A stretch of 64,000 nucleotides of DNA from Umezawaea sp049997955 (GTDB lineage: Bacteria; Actinomycetota; Actinomycetes; Mycobacteriales; Pseudonocardiaceae), in the NCBI GenBank assembly GCA_049997955.1, contig JAEBDY010000003.1, positions 62,001-126,000 on the forward strand, read 5' to 3'. Shown in pieces: positions 53,011-61,544 of the stretch (position 1 is the stretch's first letter; each line of letters starts with the position of its first letter). A program made the position numbers and the translations under genes. Under the pieces are notes generated by a model. The model was given only the letters and a program-made list of their open reading frames with translations, did no database searches and was not told the origin of the DNA.

Positions 53011-54833
53011 TGGGACCGCTACTCCGGATCGCTACCGCGGGCAGCGTGGACGACGGCAAGTCGACGCTGATCGGCCGCCTGCTCTACGACTCCAAGACGA
53101 TCTTCACCGACCAGCTCGCCGCGGTCGAGCGCACCAGCCGCGAACGCGGCGACGACGCGCCCGACCTGTCGCTGCTGACCGACGGCCTGCGCGCCGAGCG
53201 CGAGCAGGGCATCACGATCGACGTCGCCTACCGCTACTTCGCCACGCCCAAGCGGAAGTTCGTCGTCGCGGACACGCCCGGCCACCTGCAGTACACGCGC
53301 AACATGGTGACCGGCGCGTCCACCGCCGACCTGGCGCTGATCCTCGTGGACGCCCGCAAGGGCGTGCTGGAGCAGTCGCGCCGCCACGCGTTCATCGCCA
53401 GCCTGCTCGGCATCCCGCACCTCGTGGTGTGCGTGAACAAGATGGACCTCGTCGGGTGGTCCAAGGAGCGCTTCGACGAGATCCGCGAGGACTTCCGCCG
53501 CTTCGCCATGAAGCTCGACGTGCACGACCTCTCGTTCGTGCCGATGTCCGCGCTGCTCGGCGACAACGTCGTGAACCGCAGCACGGAGATGTCCTGGTAC
53601 GAGGGCTCCTCGCTGCTGCACCACCTGGAGGAGGTGCACGTCGCGTCGGACCAGAACCTGATCGACGCGCGGTTCCCGGTGCAGTACGTGATCCGGCCGC
53701 ACCAGGACTTCCGCGGCTACGCGGGCACGGTGTCCGGCGGCGTGCTCAAGCCGGGTGACGAGGTCGCGGTGCTGCCCTCCGGCTTCACGTCCACGATCGA
53801 GAACATCTGGGGACCCGGCGGCGATCCCGTGCGGGAGGCGTTCCCTCCCCAGGCCGTCACGATCGAGCTGTCCGACCACATCGACGTCAGCCGCGGCGAC
53901 CTGATCTGCCGTCCGGGCAACCGGCCGCACGTCGGGCAGGACCTGGACGCGATGGTCTGCTGGTTCACCGAGCAGTCGTCGCTCAAGCCGGGCACCAAGT
54001 TCACCGTCAAGCACACCTCGCAGCAGGTGAAGGGCACGGTGCGCGAGCTGGACTACCGGCTCGACATCAACACCCTGCACCGCGACGAGGCCGCGGAGAC
54101 GTTGTCGCTCAACGAGATCGGCCGCATCCGGCTGCACACGCAGACACCGCTGCTGTTCGACCCGTACAAGCGCAACCGCGGCACCGGCAGCTTCATCCTG
54201 ATCGACGAGTCCACCAACAACACCGTCGCGGCCGGCATGATCATCGGTCCGCGCGCGCAGACGGCGAACGTCGTGTGGCACGCCCCCGCGGTCACCCGCG
54301 AGCAGCGGGCCACGCAGGGCCTCACGATCTGGCTGACCGGCCTGTCCGGCTCGGGCAAGTCCACCGTGGCCGTCGAACTGGAGCGGCGCCTGGTCGCCTC
54401 CGGTCGGCCCGCGTACCTGCTCGACGGCGACAACCTGCGGCACGGCCTCAACTCGGACCTCGGCTTCAGCGCCGCGGACCGGGCGGAGAACGTGCGGCGG
54501 ACCGGCGCGGTGGCCCGGCTGCTCGCGGACGCGGGCACCGTCGCGATCGTCTCGCTGATCAGCCCCTACCAGGCCGACCGCGAGGAGGTCCGCGCGGCGC
54601 ACGAGGCCGCCGGGCTGCCGTTCTTCGAGGTCTTCGTCGACACGCCGCTGGAGGTCTGCGAGACCCGCGACCCCAAGGGCCTGTACGCGAAGGCCCGTGC
54701 GGGCGAGATCCGCGACTTCACCGGGGTCGACTCACCCTACGAGGCGCCGGAACGCGCGGAGCTCGTGCTCCGCCCCTCCGACGGCGACCCGACGGCGCTG
54801 GCCGCCGCCGTTCTCGCGCACCTCGACCGGTGA
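53010..54833 (+). CDS. cysNC: Bifunctional sulfate adenylyltransferase large subunit / APS kinase
   Basis: A protein of 607 aa. Residues about 1-420 are the CysN GTPase: GSVDDGKSTLIGRLLYDSK, REQGITIDVAYRYFATPKRK, DTPGHLQYTRNMVTGAS, NKMDLVGW and two elongation-factor-like beta domains. Residues about 425-607 are the APS kinase: LTGLSGSGKSTVAVELERRL, DGDNLRHGLNSDLGFSAADR, VSLISPYQADR and KARAGEIRDFTGVDSPYEAP. Together with CysD it makes APS and then PAPS. CysNC fusions are known in Actinobacteria and Proteobacteria. PAPS is the donor for the sulfotransferase at 60624-61544. The stop overlaps cysQ by 4 bp. Confidence 0.95.
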   Translation: MGPLLRIATAGSVDDGKSTLIGRLLYDSKTIFTDQLAAVERTSRERGDDAPDLSLLTDGLRAEREQGITIDVAYRYFATPKRKFVVADTPGHLQYTRNMVTGASTADLALILVDARKGVLEQSRRHAFIASLLGIPHLVVCVNKMDLVGWSKERFDEIREDFRRFAMKLDVHDLSFVPMSALLGDNVVNRSTEMSWYEGSSLLHHLEEVHVASDQNLIDARFPVQYVIRPHQDFRGYAGTVSGGVLKPGDEVAVLPSGFTSTIENIWGPGGDPVREAFPPQAVTIELSDHIDVSRGDLICRPGNRPHVGQDLDAMVCWFTEQSSLKPGTKFTVKHTSQQVKGTVRELDYRLDINTLHRDEAAETLSLNEIGRIRLHTQTPLLFDPYKRNRGTGSFILIDESTNNTVAAGMIIGPRAQTANVVWHAPAVTREQRATQGLTIWLTGLSGSGKSTVAVELERRLVASGRPAYLLDGDNLRHGLNSDLGFSAADRAENVRRTGAVARLLADAGTVAIVSLISPYQADREEVRAAHEAAGLPFFEVFVDTPLEVCETRDPKGLYAKARAGEIRDFTGVDSPYEAPERAELVLRPSDGDPTALAAAVLAHLDR

Positions 54834-55570
54834 GCGCCGGGGACGCACGGCTGGCGGTCCGGCTCGCCCAGGACGCGGGCAGGCTGCTGCTGAAGCTGCG
54901 GGAGTCCGGCGGGTCCGACCTGGGCAGGCGGGGCGACGCCGAGGCCAACGCGTTCCTGCTCGCCGAACTCGGCGCGTGGCGGCCGTTCGACGCCGTCCTG
55001 TCCGAGGAGGCGGTCGACGATCCCGCCCGGCTGGAGGCGAGCCGGGTGTGGATCATCGACCCGCTGGACGGGACGCGCGAGTACGGGCTGCCGGGGCGGA
55101 CCGACTGGGCCGTGCACGTGGCGCTGTGGCAGCGCGACCGCGGACTGGTCGCGGCCGCCGTGGCGCAGCCCGCGCTCGACGTCGTGCACGGCACCGACGA
55201 CGTCGTGCCGGATGCGGTCCCGGCTCCAGTGACCCCGCGCATCCTGGTGAGCGACAGCCGTCCTCCCGTGTTCGCCGCGGGCATGGCGGCCGACGTCGGA
55301 GGAACGTTGTCGCCCATGGGTTCCGCGGGCGCCAAGACGATGGCCGTTCTGCGGGGCGAGGCCGAGGCCTACGTCCACGCGGGCGGTCAGTGGGAGTGGG
55401 ACTCGGCCGCACCGGTCGGGGTCGCCCTCGCCGCGGGACTGCACGCGTCCCGTGTGGACGGTTCACCGCTCCGGTACAACCAGCCCCACCCGTACCTGCC
55501 CGACCTGCTCATCTGCCGCAAGGACGCGGCGGGACGGCTGTTGACGGCCATCCGGGCGCACAACGCCTGA
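54830..55570 (+). CDS. cysQ: CysQ-like 3'(2'),5'-bisphosphate nucleotidase
   Basis: An inositol-monophosphatase-fold enzyme of 246 aa from GTG 54830, coupled to cysNC. Metal-binding motifs are LSEEAVDDP (Glu-Glu), WIIDPLDGTREYGLPGRTDW (Asp-Pro-Leu-Asp-Gly-Thr) and the late EWDSAAPVGVALAAG, which correspond to CysQ. It would hydrolyse PAP, the by-product left after sulfate transfer, to AMP. Its co-transcription with PAPS synthesis genes argues for a dedicated sulfation pathway. It may also act on PAPS itself. Confidence 0.9.
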   Translation: MSAGDARLAVRLAQDAGRLLLKLRESGGSDLGRRGDAEANAFLLAELGAWRPFDAVLSEEAVDDPARLEASRVWIIDPLDGTREYGLPGRTDWAVHVALWQRDRGLVAAAVAQPALDVVHGTDDVVPDAVPAPVTPRILVSDSRPPVFAAGMAADVGGTLSPMGSAGAKTMAVLRGEAEAYVHAGGQWEWDSAAPVGVALAAGLHASRVDGSPLRYNQPHPYLPDLLICRKDAAGRLLTAIRAHNA

Positions 55571-55654
55571 GGTGGCCTGCCCACGGGACCGTCCGGATGC
55601 CGGGCGGTCCCGTTGTCACACCTGCGGTCATGCCGCCGCACAGGAGGTGCACGC

Positions 55655-56527
55655 ATGTATCACGATCTCCAGATCAACCGCTTACGCGCGTTGGTGACCG
55701 TCGTCGACCTGGGTGGGTTCCGACGGGCGGCGGAGGCCCTGCACGTCACCCAGCCCGCCGTGAGCCAGCAGATCCGCCAACTCGGGAGTCTCGTCAAGGG
55801 ACCGATCTTCCTGTCCACGGGTCGGGATCTCCTGCTCAGCAACCAGGGGGAGGAGCTGCTCGGCTACGCCCGCCGCATCGTCGCGCTCAACGACGAGGCC
55901 GTCGACCGGTTCGTGCCGCCGTCCGGGAGGATCCGCCTCTCGCTGGGGGTGGGGGACCAGCTCGCCGAAGCGCTGCCGGAGATCCTCGGGCTGCTGGCCA
56001 GGGGGATGCCGCACGCGCAGGTGAGCGTGCGCACCGGGCTCAGCGAGTCGCTGGAGGCGCAGGTCGGCGCCGGCAGGCTGGACCTGGCGCTGCTGCTGCA
56101 GATGCGCCCGCAGCTGGCCGCGACGACGACCCACGAGCTGGGACGGCTGAAGATGGACTGGTTCGGTCGACCGGTCCACAGCGACGGCGCCGCGCTGCCG
56201 CTGACGCTGTTCACCGAGCCGTGCACCTTGCGCGGCCGGATCGTCGACTGCTTCAACGCCTCGGACATGCCGTGGCGCGTGGGCTACGAGGGCGCGGAAC
56301 TGGTCGGGCTGCGCGCCGCGGCCAAGGCCGGGCTCGGCGTCGCCTGCCTGGTGGCCAACAGCGACGAGCTGTGGGGCCTGGAGAGGACGGAGCGGGACAT
56401 GCCCGCGCCGCCCGGACCGCTGCCGGTGACGATGGCCGTGTCGCCGGGAGCCGCTTCGCCCGGTTTCGTCCGGGTCGCCAAGCGGGCCTTGCAGAACGCG
56501 CTGCACGGCTACCCGTTCGCCGAATAG
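55655..56527 (+). CDS. LysR-family transcriptional regulator
   Basis: A protein of 290 aa from ATG 55655, preceded by CAGGAGGTG. The LysR HTH at about residues 8-66 (INRLRALVTVVDLGGFRRAA, then LHVTQPAVSQQIRQLG) is standard. A substrate-binding-like effector domain with two alpha/beta lobes follows. It lies between the PAPS genes and the FAD oxidoreductase, starting 84 bp after cysQ. It probably controls the sulfation or natural-product genes. Its effector is unknown; it is not clearly CysB/Cbl. Confidence 0.9.
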   Translation: MYHDLQINRLRALVTVVDLGGFRRAAEALHVTQPAVSQQIRQLGSLVKGPIFLSTGRDLLLSNQGEELLGYARRIVALNDEAVDRFVPPSGRIRLSLGVGDQLAEALPEILGLLARGMPHAQVSVRTGLSESLEAQVGAGRLDLALLLQMRPQLAATTTHELGRLKMDWFGRPVHSDGAALPLTLFTEPCTLRGRIVDCFNASDMPWRVGYEGAELVGLRAAAKAGLGVACLVANSDELWGLERTERDMPAPPGPLPVTMAVSPGAASPGFVRVAKRALQNALHGYPFAE

Positions 56528-56536
56528 GGGACCATC

Positions 56537-57838
56537 ATGGAGCACTCCAAGCCGCGGGTCGTGATCGTGGGCGGTGGCGCCGCGGGCACCGCGGTCGCGA
56601 TCCGCCTGGCGGAAACCCGCCGGGACGTCGACGTCACGCTGGTCGACCCGAGCGGTTCGGCCGGACGCGGCGTGGCGTATTCCACGGCCAGGGCCGCGCA
56701 CCTGCTCAACACGCCCGCGGCGAGGATGAGCGCGTTCCCCGACGAGCCGGACGACTTCGTCCGGTGGACCTCGCGGACGCTGGGCCGGGAGGTGGCGCCG
56801 GGGGAGTTCCTGCCCCGGCACCACTTCGGCAGCTACCTCGGTTGGGCGCTGGCGAACTTCCCGGCGGTGCGGCGGATCCGGTCGCGGGCCGTGGGGATCT
56901 CCGCGCACGAGGTGCGGCTGGCGGGCGGTGGGTCGCTGCCGTTCGACGCGGCGGTGCTCGCGCTCGGGGTGTTCCCGCCGGACTGCGGGTGGGCTCCCTC
57001 GGCGCTGCGGTCCTCGCCGAGGTTCGTCGGGAACCCGTGGGCTCCCAACGCGCTGAGCGCCGTGCCGGACAGCGGGGACGTCCTGCTGGTCGGCACCGGG
57101 CTCACCATGGTCGACCTGGCGATGGTGCTCGACCGGCCGGGCCGGGTGGTGCACGCGGTGTCGCGGCACGGGCTGCTGCCCCGCGAGCACGCGCCCGTGA
57201 CACCGGTGGCCGCACCGGACCTCAGCGGGTGCCACGACCTGGACTCGCTGCGGTCGCTGGTGGTGCGGCGGGTGCGCGAGGAACGCGACTGGCGGGCCGT
57301 GGTCGACAGCCTGCGGCCGTCGCTGGCCGCGCTGTGGCAGCGGCTGCCCGAGTCCGACCGGACCCGGTTCCTCACGGAGGACCTGAGGGGCTGGGAGGTG
57401 CGGCGGCACCGGATGCCCCCGGCAGCGGCCGCGCAGGTGCGCAAGCTCCGGGCTCGCGGCAAGTTGGTGATCCACGCGGGTTCGGTCGAGTCGGTGTCGG
57501 CCGACCTGCGCGTGGCGCTCTCGTCCGGGCGTTCGCTGACCGTGGGCTCGGTGGTCAACTGCACCGGCGCGCAGGCTGACCTGAGCCGGGTGGACGACCC
57601 GTTCGTGCGCTCGCTGCTCGGCGGCGGTCTGGCGCGGCGGGGGCCGCTCGGACTGGGGCTCGGGACCGCGCCGGACGGACAGCTGCTCGGCACCGGTAGT
57701 CCACTGTGGACCATCGGGTCGCTGCGGCGGGGGAACCTGTGGGAGACCACGGCGTTCCCGGAGATCCGCGAGCAGGCGAGCGTCATCGCCGACGCGGTGC
57801 TGGAGTCGTTGACCACCACCGTGGCGAAGGCCGCTTGA
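56537..57838 (+). CDS. FAD-dependent oxidoreductase (FAD/NAD(P)-binding)
   Basis: A protein of 433 aa. The FAD-binding dinucleotide motif VVIVGGGAAGTAVAIRLAE is at residues 8-26. GRGVAYSTARAAHLLNTPAA and FLPRHHFGSYLGWAL match the FAD-NAD(P)-binding family (PF13454). A second dinucleotide motif occurs near 178-190 (VLLVGTGLTMVDLA). C-terminal NCTGAQADLS and GPLGLGLGT complete the FAD site. Some relatives are monooxygenases or ornithine-hydroxylase-like; the substrate is unknown. It follows the LysR gene by 9 bp, so it is in the same transcript, and it may act on the carrier-bound amino acid. Confidence 0.85.
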   Translation: MEHSKPRVVIVGGGAAGTAVAIRLAETRRDVDVTLVDPSGSAGRGVAYSTARAAHLLNTPAARMSAFPDEPDDFVRWTSRTLGREVAPGEFLPRHHFGSYLGWALANFPAVRRIRSRAVGISAHEVRLAGGGSLPFDAAVLALGVFPPDCGWAPSALRSSPRFVGNPWAPNALSAVPDSGDVLLVGTGLTMVDLAMVLDRPGRVVHAVSRHGLLPREHAPVTPVAAPDLSGCHDLDSLRSLVVRRVREERDWRAVVDSLRPSLAALWQRLPESDRTRFLTEDLRGWEVRRHRMPPAAAAQVRKLRARGKLVIHAGSVESVSADLRVALSSGRSLTVGSVVNCTGAQADLSRVDDPFVRSLLGGGLARRGPLGLGLGTAPDGQLLGTGSPLWTIGSLRRGNLWETTAFPEIREQASVIADAVLESLTTTVAKAA

Positions 57839-57850
57839 CCTCCCGGCACG

Positions 57851-57893
57851 ACGAAGAAGCCCGGCGACCACTGCGGTCGCCGGGCTTCTTCGT
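57851..57893. terminator. 19-bp perfect bidirectional hairpin terminator
   Basis: Arms 57851-57869 and 57875-57893 are exact complements with loop ACTGC. It lies between the convergent 3' ends of the FAD oxidoreductase and the kinase/hydrolase gene and should end both transcripts. Confidence 0.8.
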
Positions 57894-57934
57894 GGTCGGT
57901 GCCCCGGGGGAGACCCGCCCTGGGGCACCGGGCT

Positions 57935-59827
57935 TCACGCGGGCGTGCCTTCCGCGGCGGGGGCCAGTTGGCCAGCGGACACGACCCAGTTCGCGACCGC
58001 CTTCTCCAGCACGGTGCGGGAGAGGCGGAACTCCTCGGCGAGGAGGTGCTCATCCGGGGTGTGGTCGAGCGAGGCGTCGCCAGGGCCGTAGGCGACCATC
58101 GGCACGCCGCGCCACGTGGTGGCGAGCGTGTTCATGTCGCTGCTGCCCTTCTTCGCGAGGAACCGCGGCGTCACGTCCGCGTCCCGGAACGCCCGCGAGA
58201 ACGCCTTGACCAGCGGGCTCGTCCGGGTGGTCGTGTGGCCGGGGGTCGCGCGCAGCACCGTCACGTGCACCGGCGCCGCCACCGAGGTGACCAGCGCGGC
58301 CAGCTCGTGCACGTCCGTGGAGTGCGGCACGCGCACGTCGAAGACCGCCTCGCCGACCTGGACGTCGCCGCCGTTGCGGGCGTCGACGCCCAGCACGGCC
58401 ATCATCGCCTCCGGCGAGAACTCGGCGATCGCCGCGCGCAGTGCGGTGATCACATCGACCAGCTGGTCCGCGGCGGTGGAGACGCCGTTGCCCGCGGTGT
58501 GGCCGACCGGGATGCTGGTGGACAGCCGCACCTTCAGCAGGCCGTTGTAGCTGATCGTCAACGCGCTCGCGCCGCTCGGCTCGCCGATGACGACGGCGTC
58601 CGCGGTGTGGTTGTCCCGCACGAAGAACGCGCCCGCCGAGGTCATCTCCTCCTCGACCGCCCCGATGACGCGGACCTGCGCCCACGCCGGGACCTCCATG
58701 GCCGCCAACGTCTCCAGGAACGCGACTAGGCTGCCCTTGGCGTCCACGCAGCCGCGGCCGTGGAGGATCCCGTCCTCCCAGCGCGCGGGCCAGCGGTGCG
58801 GCACGGTGTCCAGGTGGCCCAGCATCAGCAGTCGCCGCGGGCCCGTGCCGCGCGTGGCGACGAGGTTGCCCGCCGGGTCGATCTCCGAGTCGATGCCGTG
58901 TTCCGTGCACCAGTCCATCAGGTAGTCGGCGAGCTCGCGCTCGTCGCCCGAGACCGACGAGATCTCCACGGTCCTGGTCAGCAGCGCCAGGTCCTCGGCG
59001 GGCGGCGCGGCGCGCCAGAAGCGCGTGCCGGACGCGGGCGCCAGGACGTGCGGCCCGGTGATCGCCACGTCGGCCGCGCCGGTCAGCGCGATCTCGGCCG
59101 CGCGCACCTTCTGCTTCATCCGGCCCTTGGCGAACCGGCCGCCCTCGCCGGGCAGGACGTGCGCCTGCCGCGACGTCGGGTCGGACGGGTCCGAGAGCAG
59201 GCCCGGAGTCCCCGTCACGAGCCGCAGGTGGTCGGCGTCCAGCGCGTTCGCCAGCTCCGCCGCGAGCACGTCCGCGTCCACGTTCAGCGCGGAACCGCCC
59301 GCGCCGTCGGCGACCGGCGGCGACACGCACACGACGTCGAACGCCTCCAGCAGCGGCCGCAGCCGGTCGGTGTCCACACCGGACACCACGCCCGCGCGGT
59401 GGTCGCGGATCACGCCCACCCGGCCGTCCTGCACCGCGCGGATCGGCGGGTTCGCCGTGCCCGCGACCACCGCGTCGTCCTGCGCGACCGCGGCGTGCAC
59501 GGTCAGGCCGCGCGCGGACAGCGCGCGCCGGACGCGGGGGAGCGTCACCTGCTCGTAGGCGTCGATGATGTGGGCCATCTCCTCCGGCGGGCAGTAGCGC
59601 ACGTCGTCGCCGTTGCGCAGCTGCAGGAACCTGATGGGACGGCCGATGTTGGCGTAGTGCTCCACGATGCCCGCCGCGCCGCCCGCGACCAGCAGCACGC
59701 GCGCGCCGCGGTGGTGGATCTCGGCGAGCTCGTCGAAGACGTTCTCGTGGTGCAGCGAGGCGCTGCCGATCTTGACCACGTACAACGCCGCCTTGCGAGT
59801 GTGGGCGACGTGCCCGAGTACGGACAT
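57935..59827 (-). CDS. Fused LysZ-like amino-acid kinase / LysK-like M20 hydrolase
   Basis: A protein of 630 aa from ATG 59827, preceded by AAGGAGCGGAAGG. Residues about 1-275 are an amino-acid kinase fold of the LysZ/ArgB type: YVVKIGSASL, VLLVAGGAAGIVEHYANIGR, RFAKGRMKQKVRAAE and a nucleotide-binding GTPGLLSDP segment. Residues about 285-615 are an M20 metallohydrolase like LysK/ArgE: MLGHLDTVPHRW (His/Asp), GRGCVDAKGSLVAF (Asp), GAVEEEMTSAG (Glu-Glu), GEPSGAS and DEHLLAEEF (His). In carrier-protein pathways LysZ phosphorylates the LysW-bound side-chain carboxylate and LysK later frees the product. These are normally separate proteins. It ends the minus-strand operon. Confidence 0.9.
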   Translation of the reverse strand: MSVLGHVAHTRKAALYVVKIGSASLHHENVFDELAEIHHRGARVLLVAGGAAGIVEHYANIGRPIRFLQLRNGDDVRYCPPEEMAHIIDAYEQVTLPRVRRALSARGLTVHAAVAQDDAVVAGTANPPIRAVQDGRVGVIRDHRAGVVSGVDTDRLRPLLEAFDVVCVSPPVADGAGGSALNVDADVLAAELANALDADHLRLVTGTPGLLSDPSDPTSRQAHVLPGEGGRFAKGRMKQKVRAAEIALTGAADVAITGPHVLAPASGTRFWRAAPPAEDLALLTRTVEISSVSGDERELADYLMDWCTEHGIDSEIDPAGNLVATRGTGPRRLLMLGHLDTVPHRWPARWEDGILHGRGCVDAKGSLVAFLETLAAMEVPAWAQVRVIGAVEEEMTSAGAFFVRDNHTADAVVIGEPSGASALTISYNGLLKVRLSTSIPVGHTAGNGVSTAADQLVDVITALRAAIAEFSPEAMMAVLGVDARNGGDVQVGEAVFDVRVPHSTDVHELAALVTSVAAPVHVTVLRATPGHTTTRTSPLVKAFSRAFRDADVTPRFLAKKGSSDMNTLATTWRGVPMVAYGPGDASLDHTPDEHLLAEEFRLSRTVLEKAVANWVVSAGQLAPAAEGTPA

Positions 59828-59841
59828 CCTTCCGCTCCTTG

Positions 59842-60612
59842 TCAGCCGATCCCGCGGGTGTTGCCGCCGTCGGCCACGAGGACCGTGCCGGTGACGTATG
59901 AGGCCTGTTCACTGGCGAGGAAGGTGGCCAGCGCACCGAAGTGCGCCACGTCCCCGATGCGCCCCAACGGGATGCGCGCGGCGACACGGGCCAGTTCTTC
60001 CTCGACGTTCTCCCCGAACTGCTCGTCCAGGATCGGAGTGCGGTGGAACCCTGGGGCCAGCACGTTCACCGTGACGCCGTTGGCGCCGAGCGCGTGCACC
60101 AGGCCCTTCATGTGGCCGAGCATCCCGAGCCGCGCCACCGACGACAGCCCGCTCTCCGGGTGCGGCTGCCTGATCGACTCCGAGGCGATCATCACCATCC
60201 GTCCCCAGCCGCCCGCCTTGAGGATCGGCAGGGCCGCGAGCGTGATGGCCACGTGCGGCAGCAGGTTCCCGTCGACGGCTTCCCGGTAGTCGGCCACCTG
60301 GAAGCTGTCGACGGGCCCGAACGGGACGCCGCCGGTGTTGGTCACCACGATGTCGAGCCCGCCGAACTCCTCCGCCGTCTGCCGCACCCACGCCGCGGCG
60401 GCGCGCTCGTCGCAGATGTCGACCGGGCTGCTGAGCACGTCCCCCGTGCCCATCGCGTTCACCTCGGCATGAGCTCTGGCGAGCCGGACCGGGTCGCGGC
60501 CGCAGATCGAGACGTGCGCCCCTTCCGAGGCGAACGCCTTGGCCACGGCGAGCCCGAGTCCGCTGCTGGAGGCCGCCACCAGTGCGACGCGCCCCTTCAT
60601 CCCGAGGTCCAT
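59842..60612 (-). CDS. SDR-family protein lacking the Tyr/Lys active-site pair
   Basis: A protein of 256 aa from ATG 60612. The cofactor region AASSSGLGLAVAKAFASEGA (standard TGxxxGxG altered) and CGRDP are followed by NTGG in place of NAG. Catalytic Ser is in MIASES. The segment aligned with YxxxK reads SSVARLGMLGHMKGL, with Ser for Tyr and Arg for Lys. It closes with PGFHRTPI and YVTGTVLVADGG. It belongs to the FabG-like group known to lack the tetrad. It may bind cofactor and substrate with altered chemistry or serve as a partner. It lies between the sulfotransferase and kinase/hydrolase genes with gaps of 11 and 14 bp. Confidence 0.85.
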   Translation of the reverse strand: MDLGMKGRVALVAASSSGLGLAVAKAFASEGAHVSICGRDPVRLARAHAEVNAMGTGDVLSSPVDICDERAAAAWVRQTAEEFGGLDIVVTNTGGVPFGPVDSFQVADYREAVDGNLLPHVAITLAALPILKAGGWGRMVMIASESIRQPHPESGLSSVARLGMLGHMKGLVHALGANGVTVNVLAPGFHRTPILDEQFGENVEEELARVAARIPLGRIGDVAHFGALATFLASEQASYVTGTVLVADGGNTRGIG

Positions 60613-60623
60613 GAGCTCCGTCC

Positions 60624-61544
60624 TTACTTGATCGGCAGGAACCGGTATCCGTAGCGCGCGAGCAGCGGGAACGCGGGCACGGACGCGGCGGTGATCTCCT
60701 GCTTGGTGAGCTGGGTGCGCCACCGCTCGTCGGAGCGGATCAGCGTCTCCCCCTGGGTGAGCCGATCGGGGTTGCCCGTCACGGTGTGGTTCTCGCTCAG
60801 CGTCACGCGGCCGTCGGCGCCGACCGGGGACTCCCCGTCGAGACCGGCGAAGCGCATGACCTCCGCGACGACCTCGCGCGGGTTCGCGCACAGGTCCTCG
60901 TGGCGGACCCTGAGGTAGCGGTCCGGGGCGGCGCGGCCGAGGAGTTCGGACGCGACGTTGAACGCGGTCCAGAAGGCGCTGCTCTCCGCCGGGGTCCGCG
61001 GGTCGATGTAGTCCTTGGCGCGCTTGTAGGAGAACGCCGTCGGCCTCGGGTCGCGCACCATGTGCAGGATCCGCACGTCGACGTCGTCGCGACCGAGCAG
61101 GGCCGCCGCCTCACCGGGGTACTTCGACCCGTCGACGATCAGCCGCTCCGCGCCGTTCCGGGCCAGGAGCTCGTAGATCGCCGCCGTGCGGCCGGTGGCC
61201 TCGTCGACCGCGCGGGACGACCGGCCGCCCTTCGTCCAGTCGGCCAGCCGCGCGGCGGTGTGCCGCGTGCGCAGGAACCGCCGCTGCTGCACGGCCATCC
61301 GTTGTGCGGCAGCGGGTTCCGCGGTGCCGTTGGCGTAGAGCACCGACGACCACAGGTCGCACCCGGTCAGGTCGCGCCCGCACCCGCACTGGGTGTTCGT
61401 GCCCTCCTTGAGGACACCGTTGCGCCACAGGTAGTGCAGCTCCCCGACGTGCAGCACGCCGGGCAGCTCGTTGAGCACGTTCCCGAGCAGCGTGCTGCCG
61501 CTGCGCATCCAGCCGGTGATGTAGAGGACGCGCGGCTTACTCAT
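60624..61544 (-). CDS. PAPS-dependent sulfotransferase
   Basis: A protein of 306 aa. The 5'-phosphosulfate loop is TGWMRSGSTLLGNVLNELPG at about residues 10-29. The 3'-phosphate-binding strand and helix read LHMVRDPRPTAFSYKRAKD, and RVRHEDLCANPREVV follows. It fits Sulfotransfer_3-type enzymes that sulfate small molecules. A Cys-rich patch (NTQCGCGRDLTGCDLW) is unusual and may bind metal. PAPS would come from the cysDNCQ operon 6 kb away. The start overlaps the shell-protein stop by 8 bp, which suggests near-equal translation and a physical link. Confidence 0.92.
   Translation of the reverse strand: MSKPRVLYITGWMRSGSTLLGNVLNELPGVLHVGELHYLWRNGVLKEGTNTQCGCGRDLTGCDLWSSVLYANGTAEPAAAQRMAVQQRRFLRTRHTAARLADWTKGGRSSRAVDEATGRTAAIYELLARNGAERLIVDGSKYPGEAAALLGRDDVDVRILHMVRDPRPTAFSYKRAKDYIDPRTPAESSAFWTAFNVASELLGRAAPDRYLRVRHEDLCANPREVVAEVMRFAGLDGESPVGADGRVTLSENHTVTGNPDRLTQGETLIRSDERWRTQLTKQEITAASVPAFPLLARYGYRFLPIK

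Noticed and set aside
52099..54833. Assimilatory sulfate reduction operon
   Set aside because: No cysH, sir or sulfate transporter gene adjacent; the cysC domain and cysQ favour PAPS use.
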